NCBI GenBank assembly: GCA_030627265.1
Contig: DAOUSK010000010.1
Span: 1 to 39,033 of the forward strand
Direction: 5' to 3'
Length of the DNA: 39,033 bases
Source of the DNA: Methylococcaceae bacterium
GTDB lineage: Bacteria > Pseudomonadota > Gammaproteobacteria > Methylococcales > Methylomonadaceae
The notes beneath the pieces were generated by a model. The model had not been told where the DNA came from. It saw only the letters and a list, made by a program, of their open reading frames with translations, and ran no database searches. The position numbers and the translations under genes are program-made. Positions 28,000 through 37,296 of this stretch are shown piece by piece. The first letter of the stretch is position 1. Every line of letters starts with the position of its first letter.

Positions 28000-29520
28000 A
28001 TGAGTGAATTAAATCAACCCCAGAAAGCTCCACCCGCTGTTATTGTTATTTTCGGTGCTGCGGGGGATTTGACAAAACGCAAATTAATACCTGCGCTTTT
28101 TAACCTGACATCACAAGCGTTATTATCTACACAAGTCGCTATGCTAGGCATTGACCGTGTAGAGCAGGATAGTGAGGCTTATCGGCAACACCTAAGCAAA
28201 GATATCGAGTCTTACGTTGGGGAAGGTTTTAATCAGAAACAGTGGGATGCAAATGTTAATAATTTGCATTATATGTCAGGTGATTTTCGTAATGCAGAAA
28301 GTTATCAGCAGTTAAAAGAACGCCTACTCCAAATTGATCAGCAGCAAGGAACCCCAGGAAATTACCTATTCTATTTAGCAACACCACCCAGTTTTTTTGG
28401 CGTGATTGCAACTGAATTAGGCAAGGCAGGATTGACGGAAGAAACTGACCATCAATGGCGACGTATTATTATTGAAAAGCCCTTCGGCCGAGACCTAGAA
28501 TCAGCTAAGGAATTAAATAAGACTTTGCACCAGAGCTTTGCTGAACATCAAATTTACCGTATCGATCATTATTTAGGTAAAGAGACGGTACAGAATATTA
28601 TGGCTTACCGTTTTGGTAATGGTACTGTCGAAGCCACTTGGAATCATCGTTATATTGATCATGTACAGATTACAGTCGCCGAGTCATTAGGTGTTGAAGA
28701 CCGTGCAAGTTACTACGAGGAAGCGGGCGCTCTGCGCGATATGATTGCGAATCACTTATTAGCAGTACTGTCCGTGGTGGCTATGGAGCCTCCCAACTCT
28801 TTTGCTGCTGAAGCGATTCGTGATGAACAACTAAAAGTACTTAAAGCGATTCAGCCATTTGATTCTGAAAAGGTATTAGAGAATACAGTACGTGGTCAGT
28901 ATGCTGACGGAGTGCAAGAAAATGGAGATCCGCTTTCTGCTTATCGTAATGAGCCAGGCATTGCTGATGACTCTTACACTGAAACCTTTGTGGCTATGAA
29001 ACTGATGATTGATTCTTGGCGCTGGGCAGGTGTTCCTTTTTATCTGCGCACGGGTAAGCGCATGCCAGAGCGTTATTCTGAGGTGGTTATTCAGTACAAA
29101 CCTGGTCCTAATATGATGTTTCAGGGGGAAAGTGAGCGACGCACGAATATGCGCCCTAATCATTTAGTGATTAAGATACAGCCCGATGAAGGGATTAATA
29201 TGGACTTTAATGCTAAGCAGCCAGGTGCTGGGTTTAATGTCTCTCGGGTAAGTATGGGCTTTGATTATAAGGACTACTTTAATCAATCCACAGCGCCTAG
29301 TGGCTATGAAACACTGATTTATGACTGTCTCTGTGGAGATGTGACGCTATTCAAACACGCTGATAATATCGAAGTATGCTGGAAGTTGTTACAACCGATT
29401 CTTGATGCTTGGCAAAACCAGCCAACTGATGATTTTCCTAATTACCCCGCTTCTAGTAGTGGGCCTAAAGAGGCTGATGAACTACTCTCTAGGGATGGTT
29501 TTAGCTGGAAGGGAGCTTAA
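28000..29520 (+). CDS. zwf: Glucose-6-phosphate 1-dehydrogenase
   Basis: A 506-residue cytoplasmic enzyme oxidising glucose 6-phosphate to 6-phosphogluconolactone with NAD(P)+. The Rossmann loop is FGAAGDLTKRKL (about residues 18-29), and the substrate-binding and catalytic signature is RIDHYLGKETVQN (about 187-199) after IIIEKPFGRDL. I start at the ATG at 28000 (MSELNQPQ), preceded by a TAGGTGG-like ribosome site, rather than the GTG three codons upstream. No pgl or gnd is adjacent. It is followed by a palindromic repeat and then glycogen-degrading genes, consistent with feeding glycogen-derived sugar phosphate into oxidative routes. Confidence 0.95.
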   Translation: MSELNQPQKAPPAVIVIFGAAGDLTKRKLIPALFNLTSQALLSTQVAMLGIDRVEQDSEAYRQHLSKDIESYVGEGFNQKQWDANVNNLHYMSGDFRNAESYQQLKERLLQIDQQQGTPGNYLFYLATPPSFFGVIATELGKAGLTEETDHQWRRIIIEKPFGRDLESAKELNKTLHQSFAEHQIYRIDHYLGKETVQNIMAYRFGNGTVEATWNHRYIDHVQITVAESLGVEDRASYYEEAGALRDMIANHLLAVLSVVAMEPPNSFAAEAIRDEQLKVLKAIQPFDSEKVLENTVRGQYADGVQENGDPLSAYRNEPGIADDSYTETFVAMKLMIDSWRWAGVPFYLRTGKRMPERYSEVVIQYKPGPNMMFQGESERRTNMRPNHLVIKIQPDEGINMDFNAKQPGAGFNVSRVSMGFDYKDYFNQSTAPSGYETLIYDCLCGDVTLFKHADNIEVCWKLLQPILDAWQNQPTDDFPNYPASSSGPKEADELLSRDGFSWKGA

Positions 29521-29601
29521 AGTTAAAGAGCAATAACTTCCTAGGTAGCCTGTCATTGCCATTAAGTTAAGGTTTTTTTAAATAGAATCAATAGGCTAAA
29601 C

Positions 29602-29706
29602 GTAGGATGGGTAGAACGTCTTTTTGTGAAACCCATCATTTTATGCAAGATTGATGGGTTTCACTACGCGCCTAAAAAGACTGGCGCGCCATTCTACCCA
29701 TCCTAC
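29602..29706. repeat. Dispersed palindromic repeat, family B, copy 3 (inverted)
   Basis: A 105-bp copy bounded by GTAGGATGGGTAGAACG and TTCTACCCATCCTAC. The asymmetric CGCGCCTAAAAAGAC block is on the right side here, so its reverse complement aligns with copies 1 and 2. It lies in the 371-bp zwf-glgP gap, which contains no gene, and the bases after it (TGTGTTTTTTTT) could let it terminate zwf transcription. Confidence 0.85.
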
Positions 29707-29790
29707 AGTGTGTTTTTTTTAAGATTTTGATTTTATTGGTCTATATCTTAACTTAATGCTAATGAGGTAGCTTTTATATAAAGCCCCAAA

Positions 29791-29807
29791 GCGTAATACG
29801 GGCTACG
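29791..29807. repeat. Isolated arm resembling repeat family A
   Basis: GCGTAATACGGGCTACG shares GCGTAATACGGG with the complement of the family A right arm, and CGGGCTAC with its outer end. It may be a deletion remnant of a full copy. Confidence 0.4.
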
Positions 29808-29891
29808 TTAGGTTCCTTAAATCAATCCGCTATTGAAAATGATGGTACGAACATGAACATATCACCCCTGACACAAGCAATGGAGAAAAAT

Positions 29892-32381
29892 ATGAAGCAA
29901 AGTAAAAACCAGAGCACAATTGAAGATGATCGCACCGGAGAGAGTGTCGCTACGCTGACTCGAGCCATCGCTGATAATATGTTTTATGTGCAGGGTAAGT
30001 TTCCAGCTACGGCAACTGAAAATGATGATTACCTTGCAGTTGCCTATACGGTTCGAGACCGTTTATTGCGACGCTGGATTGATACCACCGAAGCCTATAT
30101 AAAAAATGATGCTAGGTTGGTGTGCTATCTTTCGGCGGAATTTCTTCTGGGGCCTCATTTACACAATAACCTAATCAATCTTGGTTTAGTTGAACCCATG
30201 CGCAAAGCTGTGGATTCTTATGGTAAAAAACTGGACGACATTATTGAGCAGGAAGGTGAACCGGGCTTAGGTAATGGAGGCTTAGGTCGTCTTGCTGCCT
30301 GCTACATTGATTCTCTTGCTAGTTTGCAAATACCTGCGATAGGTTACGGTATACGCTATGAATATGGAATTTTTGGTCAGCAAATTAAAGATGGCTGGCA
30401 GGTTGAAACCACTGATAAATGGTTAAATCTAGGAAACCCTTGGGAGTTACATCGCCCTGAGCGCACTTATGAGGTCAAATATGGTGGGCACACAGAATCT
30501 CAGCAAGATGAGCAAGGTAATTTCAGTGTACGCTGGATACCCAACCATGCGGTGATGGGAGTTGCTTACGATACACCTATACTGGGTTATAAAGTCAATA
30601 ACACCAATATATTACGACTTTGGTCGGCACAAGCATCTGAATCTTTTGATTTTCAGGACTTTAATGCCGGTGATTATATGGGGGCGGTAAGAGATAAAAT
30701 GGATTCTGAGAACATCACTAAAGTTCTCTACCCTAATGATGAGCACGAGCAAGGCAAACGCCTACGTTTACAACAGCAATATTTCTTTGTTTCCTGCTCA
30801 CTGCAAGATATGATTTTTATCCAGCTAGAATTGGCTAACGATACACTGGATAATTTTCATAAACGCTTTGCTGGGCAACTGAATGACACCCACCCTTCCA
30901 TTGCCATTGCTGAATTGATGCGTTTATTAGTTGATGAGCATGATATGAGTTGGGATCAAGCTTGGGACATTACTCGTCACACTTTTGCTTATACTAACCA
31001 TACCTTATTACCAGAAGCACTAGAAACGTGGTCTTTACCTTTATTCAAAAGTGTATTACCTAGGCATTTAGAGATTATTTATGAAATTAATCGACATTTT
31101 CTGAAGCAGGTAAAAGAGCGTTATCCTGATGATAATGAGCGTTTAGCCAGAATGTCATTAATTGATGAGACCGGTGAAAAGTCTGTGCGCATGGCTAATT
31201 TAGCCTGTGTCGGTAGTCATGCGGTGAATGGTGTCGCTGAGTTACATACAGAATTACTCACAGCCACTGTCTTGAATGATTTTTATGACTTCTCGCCTGA
31301 GAAATTTAGCAATAAAACCAATGGCGTGACTCCTCGCCGCTGGATAGTATTGAGTAATCCACGCTTGACGGCTTTGATTACAGAAAAGATAGGTAAAAGC
31401 TGGATAACTGATTTGAGTCAACTTAAACAGTTAGAGGCTTTTGCTGATGATGCTAAATTTATTGCACGTTGGCATCAAGTAAAACTGCAAAACAAGCAAG
31501 AACAGGCAGCTTTTGCTTTTAACCAAACGGGTGTGGAGTTAAACCCAGAATCACTGTTTGATGTACAGGTCAAAAGATTGCACGAATACAAGCGTCAATT
31601 GCTGAATGTTCTACATATTATTACTTTATATAATCGTATTAAATCAGACCCTAGTATTGATATTGTGCCGCGCACTTTTGTGTTTGGTGGCAAAGCAGCC
31701 CCTAGCTACTTTATGGCTAAATTAATTATTAAGCTGATTAATTCGGTGGCTGATAGGGTGAATAATGATGCGGATGTTGCTGGACGATTAAAGGTCGTTT
31801 TTATTCCCAATTTTAATGTCAAATTAGGTCATCGGGTTTACCCAATGGCAGATTTATCCGAACAAATCTCTACCGCTGGATTGGAAGCCTCAGGCACGGG
31901 TAATATGAAGTTTTCCATGAATGGCGCACTGACTATTGGTACGCTGGACGGTGCAAATATAGAAATTAGAGAAGAAGTGGGCAAGGAAAATTTCTTCCTC
32001 TTCGGCTTAACAGCTCAGGAAGTGGCTGATCTCAAAGAACAAGGATATAACCCTAGAGATTATTATGATAATAATGCAGTCCTTAAATTAGTGCTGGATC
32101 AAATCCGCGAAGGTTATTTTTCTAAGGGTGATGCTAATTTGTTTATGCCATTAGTTGATGAATTATTAAACCATGATCAATATCTATTGCTGGCGGATTA
32201 TCAGTCTTATATTGATGCGCAGGATAAAGTTAGTGAGACTTGGCGAAACCAAGATTTATGGACGCGCATGTCTATTTTAAATGTTGCACGAATGGGTAAA
32301 TTTTCTTCAGATCGCGCAATGCAGGAGTATTGTGAGGATATATGGAAAGTGAAACCAATATCGGTAGCTTCCGCTAAGTGA
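29892..32381 (+). CDS. glgP: Glycogen/maltodextrin phosphorylase
   Basis: An 829-residue cytoplasmic enzyme releasing glucose 1-phosphate from alpha-1,4-glucan ends. Family landmarks: RDRLLRRWI, the GLGNGGLGRLAACYIDSLA loop, GYGIRYEYGIF, and QLNDTHPSIAIAELMR. The pyridoxal-phosphate lysine is at residue 673 within ASGTGNMKFSMNG. I take the ATG at 29892 because GGAG stands six bases before it; the ATG at 29853 would add 13 residues and has no ribosome site, but it cannot be excluded. The gene is 43 bases ahead of the debranching enzyme, and the two probably act together on glycogen. Confidence 0.94.
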   Translation: MKQSKNQSTIEDDRTGESVATLTRAIADNMFYVQGKFPATATENDDYLAVAYTVRDRLLRRWIDTTEAYIKNDARLVCYLSAEFLLGPHLHNNLINLGLVEPMRKAVDSYGKKLDDIIEQEGEPGLGNGGLGRLAACYIDSLASLQIPAIGYGIRYEYGIFGQQIKDGWQVETTDKWLNLGNPWELHRPERTYEVKYGGHTESQQDEQGNFSVRWIPNHAVMGVAYDTPILGYKVNNTNILRLWSAQASESFDFQDFNAGDYMGAVRDKMDSENITKVLYPNDEHEQGKRLRLQQQYFFVSCSLQDMIFIQLELANDTLDNFHKRFAGQLNDTHPSIAIAELMRLLVDEHDMSWDQAWDITRHTFAYTNHTLLPEALETWSLPLFKSVLPRHLEIIYEINRHFLKQVKERYPDDNERLARMSLIDETGEKSVRMANLACVGSHAVNGVAELHTELLTATVLNDFYDFSPEKFSNKTNGVTPRRWIVLSNPRLTALITEKIGKSWITDLSQLKQLEAFADDAKFIARWHQVKLQNKQEQAAFAFNQTGVELNPESLFDVQVKRLHEYKRQLLNVLHIITLYNRIKSDPSIDIVPRTFVFGGKAAPSYFMAKLIIKLINSVADRVNNDADVAGRLKVVFIPNFNVKLGHRVYPMADLSEQISTAGLEASGTGNMKFSMNGALTIGTLDGANIEIREEVGKENFFLFGLTAQEVADLKEQGYNPRDYYDNNAVLKLVLDQIREGYFSKGDANLFMPLVDELLNHDQYLLLADYQSYIDAQDKVSETWRNQDLWTRMSILNVARMGKFSSDRAMQEYCEDIWKVKPISVASAK

Positions 32382-32424
32382 TTTATAGAGCGAAAAATAC
32401 CTAAAAACAATCACCCTAAGTTAT

Positions 32425-34500
32425 ATGAAACCCTATTCAGTTAATATTGGACAACGTTACCCTTCAGGCGCCACTCCCCAAAAGGGGGGTGTGAACTTCT
32501 GCATTTTTTCTAGGCATGCAACCGCTGTCCAGCTTGTCCTATACGAGAAACCAGACTCCAGTAGCCCGTTTCAGCTTATTGACTTAGATCCAGCGGTTAA
32601 CCGGAGCTTTTTTTTCTGGCATGTATTTGTAGAGGGCATGACCGGCCAGGAAAAGATATCCTATACTTGGAAGGTCGATGGCCCTGATAACGATGATCCG
32701 GGAAGTCGATTTGATCCTTCTATAGAGCTTCTGGACCCTTGGGCTAAAGCAGTCACTGATGTTTTGTGGGAGAGAAATAATAAAGGCTCATCCTCTATGC
32801 GGGCAATGGTCTTACCAAGCAGCAGTTATGACTGGGAAGGTGATCAGCCGCTACGGCAATCTAGTGAAAAGGAGATCATTTATGAACTTCATGTCGGCGG
32901 TTTCACTCGTCATTCTTCATCAGGGGTTAGCCACCCAGGCACCTTTTCCGGAATTATAGAAAAAGTACCGTACCTACAAGAGCTTGGCATAACCGCGGTG
33001 GAACTTCTGCCAGTTATGGCTTTTGATCAGCAGGACCTACCCGATAAAGCACGGGATATGGGCCTGCAGAATTACTGGGGTTATGCGACTCACTCTTTTT
33101 TCAGCCCTCACCCGGGTTACTGTATTGACCCGTTGTCTGGCGGTCATCGGGAAGAATTTCGTGATATGGTCAAGGCGTTACACAAGGCTGGGATTAGCGT
33201 CATCCTTGATGTGGTATTTAATCACACGGCAGAAGGTGGAAAGGAAGGCCCAACGATTAACTTCAAGGGTTTGATGAATAGCGGATTTTATCACCTCGAA
33301 GATGATGATCCGAAACAGTATAAAAACTACAGTGGCTGCGGAAATACAGTGAACTGCAACCACCCTTTAGTAGCCAACTTTATTACCAAATCCCTAGAGT
33401 ACTGGGTTAAAGAGTTTCATGTAGATGGTTTCAGATTTGATCTGGCTTCCATTTTAGCTCGTGGGGAAGACGGTGCTCCCATGTATCATGCACCGGTAGT
33501 CTGGAATATTGAACTTTCCGATACCCTAGCTCATACTCGGCTTATTGCCGAGGCCTGGGATGCTGGCGGGCTCTACCAAGTGGGGAGTTTCCCCGGTTTC
33601 CGTTGGGCAGAATGGAATGGACGTTATCGTGATCTTATTCGACAGTTTATCAAGGGTGATTCGGGAATGATTCCTGAATTGGCGACTAGACTGACAGGCT
33701 CTAGCGACCTTTATCAGAGTTCAGGTCATCAACCGGTTAACTCGGTCAATTTTATTAGCTGTCATGATGGTTTTACCCTTTATGACTTGGTTAGTTTTTA
33801 TGAAAAACATAACCAAGCCAACGGCGAAGATAACCGCGACGGAGATAACAATAACTACAGTTGGAATTACGGTTCTGAAGGCGTAAGCGATGACCCAGAA
33901 ATCAATGCCTTTCGACTGAAACAGGTTAAGAATTTCATGGCAATACTTATGCTTAGTCAGGGTGTGCCTATGATTCTTGCAGGTGATGAAATACTCCGTA
34001 GTCAGCAGGGCAATAATAATGGTTACTGCCAGGACAATGAGTTAAGCTGGTTTGACTGGAATCTACTAGAAAAAAATCAGGAGATGTTTTGTTTTACCAA
34101 AGGCATGATCCAGCTACGAAAACGGCACCCCAGTCTCATGCAACGCCAATACCTCAGTGGTGCAATGAATAATACGTCCAACTTACAGGACATTAGCTGG
34201 CATGGTCAGCAGTTAAATGAACCGCAGTGGGATGACACATCATCTAGGGTTCTTGCCTGCACTTTGAGTAGAGTGAACCCTGACGAGGAAGATCTGCATA
34301 TCATGTTCAATATGTCCGAAGAAAAATTATCTATGGAGTTGCCGACATTGAAAGGCCGCACATGGCATCTAGCTGTGGACACCACCTGCTCACTCTATCG
34401 GGATATCATCGAGCCGGAACAGCAGCAAGAAATTAAAGAAAATAACATTCAAGTTTATTCTCACAGTATTGTTGTCTGCGAGAGCAGATTAAATGAATAA
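32425..34500 (+). CDS. glgX: Glycogen debranching enzyme (GlgX/isoamylase type)
   Basis: A 691-residue GH13 enzyme hydrolysing alpha-1,6 branches left by phosphorylase. An N-terminal CBM48-type domain (about residues 10-110, GGVNFCIFSRHATAVQLVLY) precedes the barrel. Conserved barrel sites are DVVFNH, GFRFD with nucleophile Asp339, AEAWD with acid/base Glu376, and SCHDG with Asp448. The QGNNNGYCQDNELSWFDW block is typical of GlgX and TreX. By eye its base composition is richer in G+C than that of its neighbours, which might mark a transferred gene. No clear ribosome site is seen; coupling to glgP is possible. Confidence 0.93.
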   Translation: MKPYSVNIGQRYPSGATPQKGGVNFCIFSRHATAVQLVLYEKPDSSSPFQLIDLDPAVNRSFFFWHVFVEGMTGQEKISYTWKVDGPDNDDPGSRFDPSIELLDPWAKAVTDVLWERNNKGSSSMRAMVLPSSSYDWEGDQPLRQSSEKEIIYELHVGGFTRHSSSGVSHPGTFSGIIEKVPYLQELGITAVELLPVMAFDQQDLPDKARDMGLQNYWGYATHSFFSPHPGYCIDPLSGGHREEFRDMVKALHKAGISVILDVVFNHTAEGGKEGPTINFKGLMNSGFYHLEDDDPKQYKNYSGCGNTVNCNHPLVANFITKSLEYWVKEFHVDGFRFDLASILARGEDGAPMYHAPVVWNIELSDTLAHTRLIAEAWDAGGLYQVGSFPGFRWAEWNGRYRDLIRQFIKGDSGMIPELATRLTGSSDLYQSSGHQPVNSVNFISCHDGFTLYDLVSFYEKHNQANGEDNRDGDNNNYSWNYGSEGVSDDPEINAFRLKQVKNFMAILMLSQGVPMILAGDEILRSQQGNNNGYCQDNELSWFDWNLLEKNQEMFCFTKGMIQLRKRHPSLMQRQYLSGAMNNTSNLQDISWHGQQLNEPQWDDTSSRVLACTLSRVNPDEEDLHIMFNMSEEKLSMELPTLKGRTWHLAVDTTCSLYRDIIEPEQQQEIKENNIQVYSHSIVVCESRLNE

Positions 34501-34539
34501 CTTCTTACAACTTAGCTATAAAAATCAAAGGAAAGCGTT

Positions 34540-36234
34540 ATGAGTAAAAAATATTTAATAGTTGGTGGTGTTGCTGGTGGCGCATCTGCGGCAGCTAGAT
34601 TAAGAAGATTAGGCGAAGATGATGAAATTATTATGTTTGAAAAGGGACGTGACGTTTCATTTTCAAACTGTTGCCTGCCGTATCATTTAAGTGGTCAAAT
34701 TAAAAAACCTGAACATTTAGTATTAATGAATCCTAAAAAATTCAGCGGGCAATACAATATTGATGCACGAACTCATAGTGAAGTCATTGCTATTGATAGA
34801 GACAATAAGCAAATTGAAGTTAAAGACTTATTATCGGATAAAACCTATAAAGAGTCTTACGATAAATTGATTTTATCACCTGGGGCGCACCCTATCGTGC
34901 CACCTATTCCAGGCATTGAAAAAGCCAATGTTTTTACGGTAAGAAATGTCGTTGATATTGATAAACTCAATCAATTTATTCACAAGGTCAAGCCTTCAAG
35001 AATTACCGTGATTGGCGGTGGATTTATTGGTATTGAAGTGATGGAAAACTTAATAGAAGCGGGACATCAGGTTTCTTTAGTTGAAGCATTGCCACAAGTT
35101 CTGAATCAGTTTGACCATGAATTAGTGCAAATTTTGCACAAAGAAATTATGGATAATGGCGTTGAGTTGATTGTTGGCGATAAGGTAACAGGCTTTGATA
35201 CCAATAAAGTCATGCTGGAATCAGGTAAAGAAATTCATTCAGAAGTCGTGGTTATGTCTATCGGTGTATTACCTGAAACAGGTTTAGCTAAACAAGCGGG
35301 GCTTAAGCTGGGCAAAACAGGCGCGATTAAAGTTGACCCTAATTTCCTCACCAATGACCCTGATATATACGCAGTTGGTGATGCGATTGAAGTGTATAAC
35401 ATTTTGACGCAGGATGAATTCAAATTATCATTGGCAGGACCTGCACTAAAACAAGCGCGTTCGGTGGCAGATCATATTCATGGGCGCATCATTAATAATA
35501 CAGGCTTCATCGGCTCTTCAGTAGTTAAAGTTTTTAATTACAATGCGGCGGCGACAGGCTTGAATGAAAAAATGCTGGCGAACCTAAATGTTGAATATGG
35601 CTGGGTACAAATTATTCCTAAAGATAAAGTCGGCATTATGCCAGATGCGGAAGAGTTGGGTTTTAAAGTGATTTTTGAAAAACCGACAGGCAGAGTACTG
35701 GGTGCACAGGCGATTGGTCATGGTAATGTCGATAAACGTGTCGATGTCATTGCAACAGCGATTAAATTTGGCGCAACCGTTGAGCATTTACGTGATTTAG
35801 AATTATGTTACGCGCCACCGTTTGGCACGGGAAAAGATGCGGTAAATTTTGCAGGTTATGTGGCATCTAATTTATTACACGGTGCTTTTGAGCAGGTTTC
35901 CATGAGTGAAGTACGTGGATTGGTTGAGAGCGGCGCTTATATTCTGGATGTGCGTGAAATGGATGAATATGAAGCGGGGCATATCAAAGTCGCAAAAAGT
36001 ATTCCTCTTTCAGAGCTGCGTGATCGCTATCAAGAAATCCCTAAAGATGTACCGATCTACGTACATTGCCGCTCAGGTCAGCGTTCATACAATGCCGTAT
36101 TAACACTACAAGCGAAAGGCTATCAACAAGTATTTAATATTTCCGGTGGCTTTTTGGGTGTTTGTTGCTATGAATATTTTAATGATAAAACTTTAGGTCG
36201 AGATCCGATAATGACTGAGTATGACTTAAAGTAA
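34540..36234 (+). CDS. CoA-disulfide/persulfide reductase with C-terminal rhodanese domain
   Basis: A 564-residue FAD-dependent pyridine-nucleotide disulfide oxidoreductase. FAD loop GGVAGGASAAARLRR (residues 8-22), single active Cys44 in SFSNCCLPYHL, NAD(P)-binding VIGGGFIGIEVMENL (about 157-171), second FAD motif DIYAVGDAIE (about 275-284). A linker leads to a rhodanese domain (about 460-560) with active Cys510 in VHCRSGQRSYNA. This domain order and length match Npsr-type NADH persulfide reductases and rhodanese-fused CoA-disulfide reductases, which act on polysulfide or CoA-persulfide. The usual Gly after the active Cys is a second Cys here. Ribosome site AAGGAAA. The exact substrate is inferred. 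Confidence 0.9.
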   Translation: MSKKYLIVGGVAGGASAAARLRRLGEDDEIIMFEKGRDVSFSNCCLPYHLSGQIKKPEHLVLMNPKKFSGQYNIDARTHSEVIAIDRDNKQIEVKDLLSDKTYKESYDKLILSPGAHPIVPPIPGIEKANVFTVRNVVDIDKLNQFIHKVKPSRITVIGGGFIGIEVMENLIEAGHQVSLVEALPQVLNQFDHELVQILHKEIMDNGVELIVGDKVTGFDTNKVMLESGKEIHSEVVVMSIGVLPETGLAKQAGLKLGKTGAIKVDPNFLTNDPDIYAVGDAIEVYNILTQDEFKLSLAGPALKQARSVADHIHGRIINNTGFIGSSVVKVFNYNAAATGLNEKMLANLNVEYGWVQIIPKDKVGIMPDAEELGFKVIFEKPTGRVLGAQAIGHGNVDKRVDVIATAIKFGATVEHLRDLELCYAPPFGTGKDAVNFAGYVASNLLHGAFEQVSMSEVRGLVESGAYILDVREMDEYEAGHIKVAKSIPLSELRDRYQEIPKDVPIYVHCRSGQRSYNAVLTLQAKGYQQVFNISGGFLGVCCYEYFNDKTLGRDPIMTEYDLK

Positions 36235-36268
36235 CGAACTTTCCATAGGTCAGTCTACATTTTAAATT

Positions 36269-36350
36269 GTAGCCCGTATGAAGCCTCAAGCGGAATACGG
36301 GAAATCAGCGCATCGAATGCCCCGTATTACGCAAGCTGCATACGGGCTAC
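36269..36350. repeat. Dispersed palindromic repeat, family A, copy 2
   Basis: An 82-bp near-perfect palindrome. The left arm is GTAGCCCGTATGAAGC...GGAATACGGG; the right arm is CCCGTATTACGC...GCATACGGGCTAC. A TTTTT follows directly, so it could terminate the upstream reductase gene. It ends only 17 bases before the next start codon. Confidence 0.85.
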
Positions 36351-36367
36351 TTTTTAGTGAATAAATA

Positions 36368-37240
36368 ATGAACGAAATATTTGAAATAGCGTTTAACCTT
36401 TCCATGCTCTGTTTTGTTGCAGGTAGCATGATAACACTAGGGCTAGGCTTAACCGTTGCGCAAATTTTTGCACCCTTTAAACAAGTGCGAATTGTGATTA
36501 GAGCACTGATTGCCAACTTCATTATTGTCCCGCTATTTGCCATAGGGTTAGTAAGCTGGATTCCTATGTCCGAAGGAGTACGCATAGGCATAATACTGAC
36601 CTCTTTAGGTGGAGGAGCTCCTTTTATCCCAATGATTATAGCAATGGCAAAGGGTCATGTGGGAGGTGGTGTTGGGTTAATGATGTTGCTTTTGATCAGC
36701 ACCGTTTTTTTTATGCCACTTGCTGTGCCCGTGATGCTCTCTGGCGTTTCAGTTAGTGCATTAGAAATCGCCAAATCCTTAGTGACGATTATGCTGCTTC
36801 CTTTAGTGCTTGGGCTTTTGATTAAAGGTCGCTTTTCAAACCTAGCTGCGCGTATTCAGCCTTTTGCAGCTAAATTCACCAATCTATCGATATTGATATT
36901 AATTATTGCGGTATTACTGCGGTACACCGAAACAATTATGGCCAGTATTGATGTACTACCCGTTATTGCTGTCTTTTTTTTAGGCGCAATGATGATCGGT
37001 TACCTCAGTGGCGGAAAAAGGAGAGAGGTACGCATTATTTTTGCTGTGGGTACTGGGTTAAGGAACCCCCCTGTTGCGATATTAGTGGCTAGTCAGAATT
37101 TTGCACCGGAGCCGATAGCAGCCATTGTTCCTTTGCTGGTTGCTATCGTGGGGATATTAATACTATTGCCATTAGCTGTTTTAGAAAGAAAATTACGCGG
37201 AAATCGTCAGATAAAAATTGACACAAATAGCTTAACTTAA
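36368..37240 (+). CDS. Bile acid:sodium symporter (BASS/SBF) family transporter
   Basis: A 290-residue inner-membrane protein with about nine hydrophobic segments, running from FNLSMLCFVAGSMITLGLGL to IAAIVPLLVAIVGILILLPLAV. The family's crossover-like regions are visible as LTSLGGGAPFIPMI (about residues 77-90) and GTGLRNPPVAILVAS (about 225-240). BASS proteins move organic anions with sodium; the substrate is not deducible. The start has no ribosome site and follows a palindromic repeat by 17 bases, so expression may come from inside the repeat or by readthrough. Confidence 0.82.
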   Translation: MNEIFEIAFNLSMLCFVAGSMITLGLGLTVAQIFAPFKQVRIVIRALIANFIIVPLFAIGLVSWIPMSEGVRIGIILTSLGGGAPFIPMIIAMAKGHVGGGVGLMMLLLISTVFFMPLAVPVMLSGVSVSALEIAKSLVTIMLLPLVLGLLIKGRFSNLAARIQPFAAKFTNLSILILIIAVLLRYTETIMASIDVLPVIAVFFLGAMMIGYLSGGKRREVRIIFAVGTGLRNPPVAILVASQNFAPEPIAAIVPLLVAIVGILILLPLAVLERKLRGNRQIKIDTNSLT

Positions 37241-37296
37241 ACGCTTCATATTTTATGCGATGAAGTAAAACAACTTAAACAAAGGTAGATAAAATT

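Noticed and set aside
29853-29891. Earlier ATG for glgP adding 13 residues
   Set aside because: No ribosome site precedes it, whereas GGAG is well placed before the ATG at 29892; kept as an alternative only.
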